From NCBI GenBank assembly GCA_016188575.1, contig JACPHN010000023.1, forward strand, positions 62,001 to 126,000: a stretch of 64,000 bases of DNA, given 5' to 3'. Of this stretch, positions 1-9,664 are shown piece after piece. The number at the start of each line of letters is the position of its first letter. Position 1 is the stretch's first letter. The DNA is from Candidatus Schekmanbacteria bacterium (GTDB lineage Bacteria; CSSED10-310; JACPHN01). Both the position numbers and the translations under genes were made by a program. Below the pieces are notes generated by a model that saw only the letters and a list, made by a program, of their open reading frames with translations, made no database searches and was not told the DNA's origin.

Positions 1-2703
1 GCGCGGGAGAAAATAGCGGCCTACGACTTGTCCAAGGGCCAGTTCGACGAAGCGCTGCGACGTCTCCACGACCTGCGGCGACGGTACCCGGACACGCCGG
101 AATCGGCGCGCGCCGCAAGGCTGTTGGCCTGGGTGTACGTCGGTTTGCAGGACCCGGAGGCGTCACTCGCCTTTCTGCTGGCGGCCAAGGATGAGCTTGC
201 CAGTGAGGACATCGAGGTGCTTTTTCAGGTGGGCCACGCGTATCTCGAAGAGGAGGAGCCGTTCCTCGCGGAGCACTTCTTGCGGCAGTACAGAGAGCTT
301 TCCACGGCGCGCGCGGACCAGTCTGCCTATCTCCTGGGATTGGCGCGAGTGCAACTCGGGAAGTGGCAAGAGGCGCTGAAGAACTTCGAGGAAGTCATCA
401 CACGACACCCCTTCAGTCCGCTCAAAGACGAGGCACAGTTTTGCATGGCGGAAGCCGCGTATCGCCTGGGGAGCTATAGCGAAAGCGAACGGCTCTGGAC
501 AACATACTTGAAGGGCTCCGGAGGTACCGCGCCCATGGCGGATCAAGCCGTCTATGGGCTGGCGTTTAGCCGCATGGCTCAGGACGACAAGCCGGGCGCC
601 GCAAAACACTTCGCCCGGGTATTCGCGGATTTTGGCCAGTCGCCACTGCGATTCGAAGCGAAGTACTTTCAGGCAACACTCCAGGAGTCTTCGGGGGACG
701 ACGACGCCGCCCGCCGCACGTTGTTCGACTTGCTCCAGGCAGACCCTCCCGAGCCGTTTCGTCAGACCATTTCTTATGCCGTAGCGCTTTCGCTCTTTCG
801 CGCCGGCGAGCTTCCCGAGGCGAAGCTGCGCTTCGAGGAGCTGCGCGCCCGGGACCCCGAATCCGCGTTGCTTCCAGAAATTCAGTACATGCTCGGCACG
901 ATCACCTACAACTTGCACCAGCCGGCAGCGGCGGCCGAGCTCTTTGCGGCGATGCCGGCAACCGCCAGGCCGGAACGGGTCGCGGCAGCGCGCCTGCGCG
1001 CCGGGCACAGTTGGTTCCGCGCCGGACGTATGGAAGATGCGGCCCGAGAATACGCGGCGGCCATGGCCTCCGATTCCGCGAGCATCGATCGCAGTGAGGC
1101 CACGTATTGGGCAGGCTACGCCGCCATGATCGCCGGGAAGACCGACGAAGCCGTGCGCCACCTCGAGGCGATCCTGCCGGACAGCAGCGACCCGAATCGG
1201 CATCTCCAAACCGTTCTCGACTTGGCGTACTGTTATTCGACACTGGTCCGCGATGTGGACGCGCGCAACCTATTGAGCGAGCTGACGCACAGCGAAAGCG
1301 TCTCCCCGCGCGTCCGGGCCGAGGCGTTGGTCATGACTGGAATCGCGGAAACGAATCTACGAAACTTCAGCGCCGGCGGCGAGGCGCTGCGCCTCGCCCA
1401 AGAGCTCGCCCCCGCGGAGCGCAGTGCCCAGGAAGCGTCATTTCGCCTCGGTCAACTCTACTTGTCTCAGGAAGAGCTGAGCAAAGCAGAAAGCACCCTC
1501 AAACAGTACCTCGACACCTACGGTAGCGGGCCATGGGCTGCCGACGCCATGTACCTCCTCGGCATGGCCCGATTCCGCAAGCCCGATTATGAGGCCGCCG
1601 CGGCGACGTTTCTGGAGCTGTCGATGGATCACGCCGCCAGTCCCCTGGCGCTTTCGGCAATGCTAAAGCGAGGTGATTGCTTCTATAACTTGGAGCAGTA
1701 TGACCGCGCCGTAGAAACCTATCGCCAGGTCGTGGAGCTGTATCCGGACCGTCCGGAAGCCGCTGAGGCGCATTACGCAATCGGCCTGGCGCGCAACCGC
1801 CAAGGCGACATCGCCTCATTCGCCGCGGAAACAGAGACGTTCTTGTCAGCCCATGCAGACAGCCCGTTGGCGCCCGCCATCCTCTTCCTGTTGGCAGAGG
1901 AGCACCGCAAGGCCGGGCGGATACCGGAGGCGCAGCAGGCGTACGAACGTCTGTTGCGAGAGTACGGAGCGTCGGAGACCGCGGACAACGCGCAATACGA
2001 GCTCGCTCTCACCTATCTCGCGACGAAGGACGTCAACCGTGCCATCGCCGCTCTGTGGGAGGTTGCCCGCCGCCCCGGATCGGAGCTCGCCGCGGCCGCC
2101 TTGCTGAACATCGGCCAGGCGTCTGCGGAAGTCGGCGACCGCGCCGGAGCGGTCGATGCCTATCGCCGCCTGCTCGGCGACCACGCTACCTCCACGTCCG
2201 CCGATCAGGCGACCCTTTCGCTAGCCCTGTTGCTCGGCGAGGAGGGAAAGCCGAGCGAGGCGCTAAACCTGCTTGCCGATTTTGTGGACCGTTACCCCGA
2301 CAGCACCTTGCGGCCCAAGGTAGATCTGGAGCGCGCGAAGCTCCTGCTCGCCGACGAGGAGCATGGCCCGGCGGAGCTGCTGTTGGCTCAGGTTGTCGAG
2401 AGCAAGGACACGCAGGCGGCACCTGAGGCGCAGTTCTATCTCGGTGAGATTCGCTACCGGGAGGGGAAGTGGGAGGATGCGGTGGCCGAGTACATGAAGG
2501 TCCCGTATCTGCATGGATATGCGCCCGAGTGGGCGAACCGCGCGCGTTACCAGGCAGCGCTCTGTTACATCTCGGAAGGCAAGCGGAAGGAGGCGCGGAC
2601 GCTCTTGGAGTCCACCCTGGCCGCATCCCAGGACACGGAGCTGCAGCAGCAAATATCGGACAAGCTTCGGGAGCTGGCCACGCCAGTCTCTGCCGAGCAA
2701 TAA
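1..2703 (+). CDS. Large TPR-repeat protein, 5' partial
   Basis: The frame is open from base 1, so the true start lies upstream; about 900 residues are visible. The whole protein is tandem TPR-type helix pairs of 34-36 residues, with recurring patterns such as ALRRLHDLRRRYPDTPESA near the start and YDRAVETYRQVVELYPD near residue 575. No catalytic motif, membrane span or signal peptide is seen in the visible part, although a signal could lie upstream. It ends 25 nt before an ExbB homologue and reads into an ExbB-ExbD-TonB set. By analogy with TPR partners of Tol/Exb systems (for example CpoB/YbgF) I infer a periplasmic or envelope scaffold for the energised complex; partner and cargo are unknown. 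Confidence 0.85.
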   Translation, partial: AREKIAAYDLSKGQFDEALRRLHDLRRRYPDTPESARAARLLAWVYVGLQDPEASLAFLLAAKDELASEDIEVLFQVGHAYLEEEEPFLAEHFLRQYRELSTARADQSAYLLGLARVQLGKWQEALKNFEEVITRHPFSPLKDEAQFCMAEAAYRLGSYSESERLWTTYLKGSGGTAPMADQAVYGLAFSRMAQDDKPGAAKHFARVFADFGQSPLRFEAKYFQATLQESSGDDDAARRTLFDLLQADPPEPFRQTISYAVALSLFRAGELPEAKLRFEELRARDPESALLPEIQYMLGTITYNLHQPAAAAELFAAMPATARPERVAAARLRAGHSWFRAGRMEDAAREYAAAMASDSASIDRSEATYWAGYAAMIAGKTDEAVRHLEAILPDSSDPNRHLQTVLDLAYCYSTLVRDVDARNLLSELTHSESVSPRVRAEALVMTGIAETNLRNFSAGGEALRLAQELAPAERSAQEASFRLGQLYLSQEELSKAESTLKQYLDTYGSGPWAADAMYLLGMARFRKPDYEAAAATFLELSMDHAASPLALSAMLKRGDCFYNLEQYDRAVETYRQVVELYPDRPEAAEAHYAIGLARNRQGDIASFAAETETFLSAHADSPLAPAILFLLAEEHRKAGRIPEAQQAYERLLREYGASETADNAQYELALTYLATKDVNRAIAALWEVARRPGSELAAAALLNIGQASAEVGDRAGAVDAYRRLLGDHATSTSADQATLSLALLLGEEGKPSEALNLLADFVDRYPDSTLRPKVDLERAKLLLADEEHGPAELLLAQVVESKDTQAAPEAQFYLGEIRYREGKWEDAVAEYMKVPYLHGYAPEWANRARYQAALCYISEGKRKEARTLLESTLAASQDTELQQQISDKLRELATPVSAEQ

Positions 2704-2715
2704 TGAACGAACGTT

Positions 2716-2720
2716 AGAGG
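2716..2720 (+). promoter_or_regulatory. Ribosome binding site setting the exbB-like start
   Basis: AGAGG lies 8 nt before the GTG at 2729. The open frame runs back to 2513 inside the TPR gene, but only the GTG start has this Shine-Dalgarno and gives the usual ExbB N-terminus. Confidence 0.6.
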
Positions 2721-2728
2721 ATCAGTCG

Positions 2729-3415
2729 GTGTTCGAGCTTTGGGATACGTTGTACAAGGGCGGAGTGCTGATGATCCCAATCGGCCTCTGTTCTCTCATT
2801 GCAGTGGCCGTTACGGTGGAGCGATTGTTGTCACTACGCGAGGCAGAAATTCTCCCTGCGGTGTTTCTGAGCCGAGCGCGGAGTGCGCTGTCCCGGGGAG
2901 AGCACGACTCGGCTCGCGTCGCTTGCCGCCAGGCGAACCTCGGAATCGCGAGGATTCTGGAAGCCGGGCTGATCACGGCAGATCAGGACCGCGAGATCAT
3001 GCAGGAATCGATGGAATATGTCGGCCGGCAGGAGGCCGCTGCGCTTGATCGCTATGTGGGCGTGTTAGCTACGGTCGCCAGTGTGAGCCCATTGCTCGGC
3101 TTGCTGGGCACAGTAAAGGGGATGATTGACGTCTTTCAGAGCATTTCGGTGCATGGCGTGGGAGATCCGCTGGCGCTCTCGAGCGGTATTTCGGAGGCTC
3201 TGCTGACGACGGCCGCAGGACTCGTCGTCGGCATCCCGACGCTCGTCGCGCACAACTTTTTTCATCAAAAGGCGCAGCGCCTCGGGCTCAAGCTCGAGAA
3301 AGCAAGCCGCGAGCTGTTCGAGCTCATGGGGCGGGTGCCCAAGGTAGCAGGATCGGAACCGACTGCCGTGGGCAGTGCAACGCTTCTGGCCACGCGCGAC
3401 GACCTCGTGGAGTAG
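2729..3415 (+). CDS. exbB: MotA/TolQ/ExbB-family proton channel
   Basis: A 228-residue inner-membrane protein of the TolQ/ExbB family, which with ExbD/TolR converts proton-motive force into work on a TonB- or TolA-like arm. Three hydrophobic spans fit the family: residues about 12-32, about 110-130 (with the family stretch SVSPLLGLLGTVKGMI), and about 150-175. A GTG start at 2729 is chosen for its Shine-Dalgarno and because everything upstream is out-of-frame TPR coding. ExbD follows 5 nt after the stop. TolQ and ExbB are hard to separate by eye; the TonB-like third gene favours ExbB. Confidence 0.9.
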   Translation: MFELWDTLYKGGVLMIPIGLCSLIAVAVTVERLLSLREAEILPAVFLSRARSALSRGEHDSARVACRQANLGIARILEAGLITADQDREIMQESMEYVGRQEAAALDRYVGVLATVASVSPLLGLLGTVKGMIDVFQSISVHGVGDPLALSSGISEALLTTAAGLVVGIPTLVAHNFFHQKAQRLGLKLEKASRELFELMGRVPKVAGSEPTAVGSATLLATRDDLVE

Positions 3416-3420
3416 CGCCG

Positions 3421-3861
3421 ATGCGTTTTGCTGAGCAAAGGCCGCTGCGAGCGGAGCTCAACGTCACACAGCTTATCGACGTAGTGCTCCTCCTCCTTTT
3501 CTTCTTCATGCTTTCCACAAGCTTTGTCATGCAGCCAGGGATTGCGATAGACCTCCCGGAGGGGACGACGCAGGGTCACCGGACCAAGCAGGACCTGCAG
3601 GTGCTCATGACGGCGGCCGGTGATGTGTATGTCCAGGAGCGTCGCGTTTCCATCGCTGGCGTGGATGCGGCGATTGCCGCGGCGATCGAGAAAATACGGG
3701 CGGCCGGCGGTGCGGACACCCAGATCGTGCTGGTGGTGAAGGCGGACAAGAACGTAAAACATGGGGACGTTGTCAGTGTCATGGACAGCGCCAGAGGCAG
3801 GGGAATCGAACAGCTTACGATCGCGACGCGGCCAGCGGAACAAGACAAAGGCAGGCGATGA
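3421..3861 (+). CDS. exbD: ExbD/TolR biopolymer transport protein
   Basis: A 146-residue single-span protein. It has a short cytoplasmic N-terminus, one membrane helix (residues 18-37) with the proton-carrying aspartate at position 20 (TQLIDVVLLL), and a periplasmic domain ending near residue 140. This is the ExbD/TolR plan, and the protein works inside the ExbB pentamer. The Shine-Dalgarno (GGAG) lies within the end of exbB. The stop overlaps the next gene by 4 nt (ATGA), so translation is probably coupled. The set is complete: channel, stator subunit, and TonB-like arm. Confidence 0.9.
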   Translation: MRFAEQRPLRAELNVTQLIDVVLLLLFFFMLSTSFVMQPGIAIDLPEGTTQGHRTKQDLQVLMTAAGDVYVQERRVSIAGVDAAIAAAIEKIRAAGGADTQIVLVVKADKNVKHGDVVSVMDSARGRGIEQLTIATRPAEQDKGRR

Positions 3862-4694
3862 CAACGGGCGGTAGCTTTGCGGTGCAGCATCGGCTGGCGC
3901 TGGCTATCGCCACCAGTGTCGTCGCTCACACGCTGGGACTGGCGCTTTTGCCGGGAATGCAGTCGCCGCTTGTGGAAAGCCTGCAGAGATTTCAGGTGCA
4001 TCTCCTGGAGCCGGTGGTCCCGGAGCCGGTGTCGCCGCGGGTGACCATCGAGCCAGTGAAGCCCGCCCCCGCCGCGCCCCGAGCCGAAGTAGCTCCGCGA
4101 GCGCTACCGAAAGAGCGCCTGGCCGCCTTAGGCGCCGCGCTGCGGCTGCCGCCGCCGCCGATCGAGCTGGCGCCTACTCACACAGCGAGCCCGCCGAGGC
4201 TCCCGGACGAACAGCGGCCGAGCGCTCGCGAGAAAGATCGCGTACCGGACTGGCTTCGGCGAAAGGCGACGGCGCCCGGCGCACCAGCGGGCACCTCGGC
4301 GCGCGAGGAGATACGGCAAGCGGAGGCAGCGCTAGGGGCCGCAGCCGCGGGGAGCGAAGCCGGCCCAGCCATCGACGTCGGTCAGGTCCTGAGCCGCATG
4401 CGCACCAAGGAGGCTGACTTCCCTGAGATTCGCGGACCGGCGGCAGCGCGAGATCTGGTGTACAAGCCACCGCGGCCGCACGCCGCGATCCCCGAGGAAA
4501 TGGTCATCGAGTTGAAGTTTTGGGTGTCACCGGACGGTCGCGTAACGCGGGTTGTTCCGCAGGTCAAGGGAAACTCGGCGCTCGAGAAAATCGCGATCGA
4601 ATTTCTCCTACGCTTTCGCTTCAATGCGCTGCCCGCCGGCGAGCCGCAAGTGGAGCAGTGGGGCATCATCCCCTTCAAGTTCGCGCGGCGATGA
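3858..4694 (+). CDS. TonB-like energy transducer
   Basis: 278 residues: an N-terminal membrane helix (about 10-28), a long Pro/Ala/Arg-rich periplasmic linker (about 45-165), and a C-terminal TonB-like alpha/beta domain (about 200-278) with VIELKFWVSPDGRV and a closing FKFARR. TonB proteins span the periplasm and pull on outer-membrane partners. Overlap with exbD supports one complex. The C-terminal domain is the TonB_C or TonB-family type; the classical TonB-box receptor it would serve is not in this window. It converges on glyA with 47 nt between them and no clear terminator. Confidence 0.82.
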   Translation: MTTGGSFAVQHRLALAIATSVVAHTLGLALLPGMQSPLVESLQRFQVHLLEPVVPEPVSPRVTIEPVKPAPAAPRAEVAPRALPKERLAALGAALRLPPPPIELAPTHTASPPRLPDEQRPSAREKDRVPDWLRRKATAPGAPAGTSAREEIRQAEAALGAAAAGSEAGPAIDVGQVLSRMRTKEADFPEIRGPAAARDLVYKPPRPHAAIPEEMVIELKFWVSPDGRVTRVVPQVKGNSALEKIAIEFLLRFRFNALPAGEPQVEQWGIIPFKFARR

Positions 4695-4741
4695 GGCCAC
4701 CGAAGGTGTTCGCGGCGGTATCGATGTGGTCGCGGGTCTGT

Positions 4742-5995
4742 TCAGTGCGCGACGATCCCCGGTGCGGGGAATTGCCGGCAGAGCTCGACCACCTCATGGC
4801 GGATGGTAGCGAGAAGCGTCTCATCGGCGCTGGCGCGTAGGACGGCGCCGATCCATCGGGCAATTTGGCGAGCCTGGTCTTCCCGCATGCCGCGAGAGGT
4901 GATCGCGGGTGTGCCCATGCGGATTCCGCTCGGGTCGAAGGGTTTGCGGGGATCATAGGGGATGGTGTTGTAGTTCAGAACGATGCCCGCGCTCTCCAGA
5001 GCGACGGCGGCCTGCTTGCCCGTGATGTCGCATCCCGTGACGTCCATGAGGAGGAGGTGGTTGTCGGTGCCGCCGGAAATCAAGGGGAGACCCTGCGCAA
5101 GGAACTCTTCAGCCATGGCTTTAGCGTTCTTGACGACCTGTTCGGCGTAGACCTTGAAGGCCGGGAGCGAAGCCTCGCGAAGCGCTACGGCGATGGCCGC
5201 GGTCGTGTGATTGTGAGGCCCCCCCTGCAAGCCTGGGAAAACGGCCCGGTCTATCGCCTTGGCGAACGCCGACTTGCACAGGATCATTCCCCCGCGCGGT
5301 CCGCGAAGGGTCTTGTGCGTGGTTGTGGTCACGACATCGGCGTACGGAACGGGACTGGGATGTGCCCCTCCGGCGACGAGACCCGCAATATGAGCGATAT
5401 CGGCGACAAAGCGAGCGCCGACTTCCGCAGCGATGGCGGCAAACGCCGCAAAGTCGAACTGCCTCGGATAGGCAGTGGCGCCCGCGAAGAGCAGCTTTGG
5501 GCGGTGTTCTTTGGCCAGAGCGCGGACGGCGTCGTAGTCGATCAGGTGCGTCACGGGATCCACGGAGTACTGGACTGACTTGAAGTACTTTCCCGTAATC
5601 GAGACGTTCCAGCCGTGCGTGAGATGTCCGCCATGTGGGAGGCTCAATCCCATGACCACGTCCCCAGGCTGACAGAAGGCGAGGTAGACGGCCAAGTTGG
5701 CGGGAGAGCCGGAATAGGGCTGGACGTTGGCGTGCTCGGCTCCAAACAGCGCGCAGGCCCTGTGAATCGCGAGGGTCTCGATGGCGTCAATGTAGATCTG
5801 ACCCTGATAGTAGCGCTTCTCGGGATAGCCCTCGGAGTACTTGTTTGTGAGGATTGTGCCGCTGGCCTCGAGCACGGCGCGCGAGGCGTAATTTTCGGAG
5901 GGAATCAGGCGAATGCACTCGGCCTGGCGGCGCTCTTCACTGCGGACGAGAGCATGGATTTCGGGGTCGGCGAGGGCAAGGTCGGGGTCATACAT
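4742..5995 (-). CDS. glyA: Serine hydroxymethyltransferase
   Basis: A 417-residue PLP enzyme that interconverts serine and glycine while charging tetrahydrofolate with a one-carbon unit. The family landmarks are present: LIPSENYAS near the N-terminus, the HGGHLTHG loop, the PLP-lysine motif TTTTHKTLRGPRGG, and a GIRMGTPAIT stretch in the C-terminal domain. The frame extends to 6064, but the ATG at 5995 is chosen because GGAGA sits just upstream and the product then begins MYDPDLALADPEIH, like other SHMTs. Length is normal. It is a single-gene unit, convergent with the TonB-like gene. Confidence 0.97.
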   Translation of the reverse strand: MYDPDLALADPEIHALVRSEERRQAECIRLIPSENYASRAVLEASGTILTNKYSEGYPEKRYYQGQIYIDAIETLAIHRACALFGAEHANVQPYSGSPANLAVYLAFCQPGDVVMGLSLPHGGHLTHGWNVSITGKYFKSVQYSVDPVTHLIDYDAVRALAKEHRPKLLFAGATAYPRQFDFAAFAAIAAEVGARFVADIAHIAGLVAGGAHPSPVPYADVVTTTTHKTLRGPRGGMILCKSAFAKAIDRAVFPGLQGGPHNHTTAAIAVALREASLPAFKVYAEQVVKNAKAMAEEFLAQGLPLISGGTDNHLLLMDVTGCDITGKQAAVALESAGIVLNYNTIPYDPRKPFDPSGIRMGTPAITSRGMREDQARQIARWIGAVLRASADETLLATIRHEVVELCRQFPAPGIVAH

Positions 5996-6107
5996 GATCG
6001 CTTTTCTCCGGCAAGGTGCGCAAGGCTCATGCCGCTCGCTTGGGTGGTTCGTGGCGGGCTCCACGAGCGTTGCTTGTGGCGACGCCGCGGGACGACCGGC
6101 GCGGGTG

Positions 6108-6137
6108 TTGCCAAACGCGTGGCGGAATGACTATAGT
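6108..6137 (+). promoter_or_regulatory. Candidate sigma-70-type promoter for the gene at 6267
   Basis: TTGCCA (6108-6113) and TATAGT (6132-6137) are separated by 18 nt, each matching the consensus at five of six positions. The predicted start of transcription is about 120 nt before the GTG at 6267. Confidence 0.4.
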
Positions 6138-6266
6138 AGACTTGGGATTGTGGGACGTCCCGGGGGCAAATGTAACGTTCGGGCGCAACAATTATCTTGC
6201 CGGCCTCGATAATTCAAGGTGGCTGATTGCCGCCGGTGCGCGGTGCCAGGCGGGAGGTGGGTCGAA

Positions 6267-9200
6267 GTGAATAGTCGGACTGCGGTGAGGATGGGCACCA
6301 TGCTCCTACTAACGGGCGTGGCCTTGTACGGGTCGCGGCCCGCCTCCGCGCAGGTGGGTGGCTCTTTCGACCTTTCGTGGAATACGATCGACGGCGGTGG
6401 CGAGGCCTCCAGTGGGGGCGCGTTCTCGTTGCGAGGAACCGCCGGGCAACCCGATGCCGGAGATCTTTCGGCCGGGCAGTTCGGACTCATAGGCGGCTTC
6501 TGGCGGGGTGCCGTGGAACGCGCAACCCTGAGGGCAGATCTGTCGCTCACTCTTTCTGATTCGAGCGACCCGATTGTCCTCGGTGATAGCCTGACCTACA
6601 CGGCCGCCAACCATCGACTCGGCCGCCCCCGATCAGGGCACCTGCGACTTTCAGCCCGGCACGCTCACCTGTGCGCTCGGAAGCCTTGCCGCGCTGGCTT
6701 CCGTGCAGGTTGCCATCAACGTCACCCCGACGCAGGCCGGTGATTTCACGGTCGACGCAGCTACTGCAAGCAGCGCCACCGACAGCACTGTCGCCGACAA
6801 TAGCAGCTCGCAGTCGACTACAGTATTGCCGGCGCCGACGGCCACCCCGACGCCGACTTTGTCGCCAACTCCAACTCCCACCTGGACGCCAACGCCTACG
6901 CGCACCGCGACCGCGACACCGACCTTGACACCTACGCCCACGTTCACGCCGACATGGACATCCACGCCGACGCTGACCCCCACGCCGACGTTGACCTCCA
7001 CGCCGACGTCCACGGCCTCGCAGACGCCGACGTCCACGCCTACAGCGACGCCGACCCCAACGGCATCGCCCACCGCCACGCTCGCTCCAGCGCGGATGAT
7101 CAGACTGCCAGATGTCGACGAGCTCGTAGCGACTGCTGGCGATGGTGCGGTATTGCTGACATTCGGCGCGCTTGCGACGGAAGTCGAAGGCTTCACCGGC
7201 ACGGTGCGGCGGGTAGTGCGGCGGGCCACAGGCGGCTACCCGCGCGCGCTCTCAGACGGCGATCTTGTGGCCACTGACCCGCAGCCCTTCCACCATGACG
7301 TCGGCCTGACCAATAGGCAGACCTACTACTACGCGCTTTTTGTCGAGCCGGTGGGCGGACAGAACGCCGATGTCGGGTATGCGGCGTCGCTTGGGACATT
7401 TGCCAAGGCGACTCCGGAATCGGGGGAGACTGACACGGAAGCGCCGAGGATTACCGGCGGCCCGTACGTGACTGCGCTGTCAGAGAGCTCCGCGGTAGTA
7501 GCCTGGACGGCCAACGAAGCCGCGCTCGGCAGCGTGCGCGTGGAGCCGGCCGGAACGGTCGTCAATGACACCGTGTATGCCACGGTCGGCCGGGTAGTAT
7601 TGCAAGGACTGGCGCCGTCGAGCGCGTCCGCTGTGGTTGTCTGCTTGCGCGACGCCAATGCCAACGGCCCGACCTGCTCCGAAGCTGCCGAGATCTCGCT
7701 CGGAACCGCGGCAGATGACACAGCGCCGGTATTCGTAGAGTACCCGTCGGTGCTGGAAGTCGACGAGACGCGTGCAGTATTCAAAACGGTGACGGATGAC
7801 GCTGTTTTCGTCGAGGTTGCGATCGGCGAGACCGAGGCGTACGGGCTAACCGTGGCCAGGCAAGGGGCACCCGCCGCAGCAAACCTGATCGAGATCACGG
7901 GACTCTCGCCAAACACCAATTACAACTTCAAGGTCACCACAAGAAACGCCGCCGGGCTCAGCACAACCTCGGACAACCAGACGTTTGCGACGTGCGCCGG
8001 CTGCAGTCCCACGACGGGAGCGGAGGGCGATACCGTTTGCGATTCACGAACGACGGGAACGACTGCCGCCGTGATAGGGATTTCGTCGCAGCGCCTCGCA
8101 CGCGCCACGATTTCGTGGGGAATCGGCGGCGCCGGGCTGACCAATACCGCGGTCACGGGGTCACTCGAGCGGTGGCAGACCCGTCTTATCTCGGGTCTCG
8201 GACAGAGTGAAACGCTAAACTACTCCGCGCTCTTGACGGACCGGTACGGCAACGAAGGCGCGCCCCTGACGGGGAGCTGCGCTACCGCCCAGAATGCGCC
8301 ATCAGGCACACTACGCATTACGGAGGGGCCATTTGCAGACTACGGACATGTCTCTCCGACCATGGCCGTTCTCGAGTGGCAGACGGATTTCATCGCGAGA
8401 TCGCGGGTACTGGACTTCGGCCTGGCGGCACCGAACGCTGACCTTGGGCCTGCGGGCGCGCTTGAGGGAGTGGCGCTCCGGCGGCTGCAACCGCCCGGAA
8501 ACGCGATGCCGTACGGACTAAGACACCGCGCGAGTCTGACCAATCTGAGCCCGGCAATGAAGTACTATGTGGTCGTCGAAAACTACGACTTGTTTGATCG
8601 CGTCGCGGTTTCTGAGGCGACCGTCTTCTCTACTCCAGAATGGACGGATGTTGCTCCGCTCGCATTCGTCGAGGAACCGACTCTGCTCGTCCTTTCGCAA
8701 GACGAAGCGATCTGGGAGTGGAAGACAGACAGGATTTCGATTTCCGAGCTGTTCCTTCGCTCAGTGCCCACTGCCGGCCGAGACGCCCAGGCCTACAGTT
8801 GGTCGTCGCCAGAGGCGACAAGCTCACACCGCGCCGTGATTTCCGGGGTCTCGTCAGGCCGGTATGCCGTTTCGGTCCAGGCGCGCACGAGCGGCGGAGA
8901 CATGGCCAATGCCTCGCCAGACCAGGTCACGGTCGATCCCCAGTCGCCGCCCGACACGACGGCACCAGTAATATCCAATGTGGCCGCCGTGCCGCTGTCG
9001 AATGGTCAGGGGTTGTTGCGCTGGAATACCGATGAGCCGGCAACAAGCGTCGTCAAGTACGGCACGAGCGTACCGCTGAGGGATAGAATTGACGATCGCG
9101 GCCTGATCCGAGGTCACTTGCTTCAGCTTACCGGGCTACAAGAGGGCGCGAAGATCATTTACGAGATTTCCGCCACGGACGCCGTCGGGAACACCTCGTC

Positions 9201-9630
9201 CCATGATCTGGGCAATCTCCAACTTCAGGAAACTCGCGACTTGGAGCCGCCCGTTATCGACAAGAACAGCGCTCACGTCAGTTGGATAAACCCGCAAACG
9301 GCATTGGTCGAGTGGGACACGGACGAGCCGTCCAACTCCGCCGTGGAGTACGGCGGCGGCATGCAGTACGCCTTGCTAGCTCAAGATGGCCAGCACGTTA
9401 CGCATCACGAGGTCACACTGGGCGGACTTTTCGGAGGCAAGACGTATTTCGCGCGAGTGTTTTCCATAGACGCCGAAGGCAACAAGAGCAACCGGCTGGA
9501 CGTGGACGCATTCACACCTCCGGTGCCGCTTGGCGGCAAAGTAGGATACGCTATCGTGATTGTGGTTCTGTCGGTGCTGTTGGCGGTGGGAGTCGGTCGA
9601 GGTCGAAAGGGCGGACGCTGGCGAAGATAG
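6267..9630 (+). pseudogene. Exported DUF11/Fn3-like protein, frame broken near 6592-6612
   Basis: Two reading frames together form one secreted protein. Frame A starts at GTG 6267 (GGAGG 9 nt upstream), has a clean signal peptide ending ASA, a short beta-rich domain, and the start of a DUF11 domain ([15 protein letters not shown]). Frame B then supplies the rest of that DUF11 domain ([16 protein letters not shown]), a Thr/Pro linker, several Fn3-like domains (for example [21 protein letters not shown]), and a C-terminal hydrophobic helix with an [10 protein letters not shown] tail. About 20 residues expected between the halves are missing, so the break looks like a deletion that also changed frame rather than a simple slip. 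It could be real decay or an assembly error. Frame B alone has a GTG at 6703 but no signal peptide. Confidence 0.75.
6832..7089 (+). repeat. Thr/Pro low-complexity linker repeat
   Basis: An imperfect tandem of ACNCCNACG-type units encodes about 80 residues dominated by TPTPT, TWTPT and TSTPT. It separates the DUF11 part from the Fn3-like part of the surrounding protein. Such linkers are typical flexible, surface-exposed spacers. Confidence 0.85.
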
Positions 9631-9664
9631 GCACCGCACCGCCACCGCAAGGCGGCGGGCGGGG

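Noticed and set aside
6592-6612. Programmed frameshift in the DUF11 gene
   Set aside because: No slippery sequence is evident and residues are missing as well, which favours a deletion.
6651-7229. Val/Gly-repeat frame on the minus strand
   Set aside because: It is the antisense reading of the Thr/Pro linker repeat.
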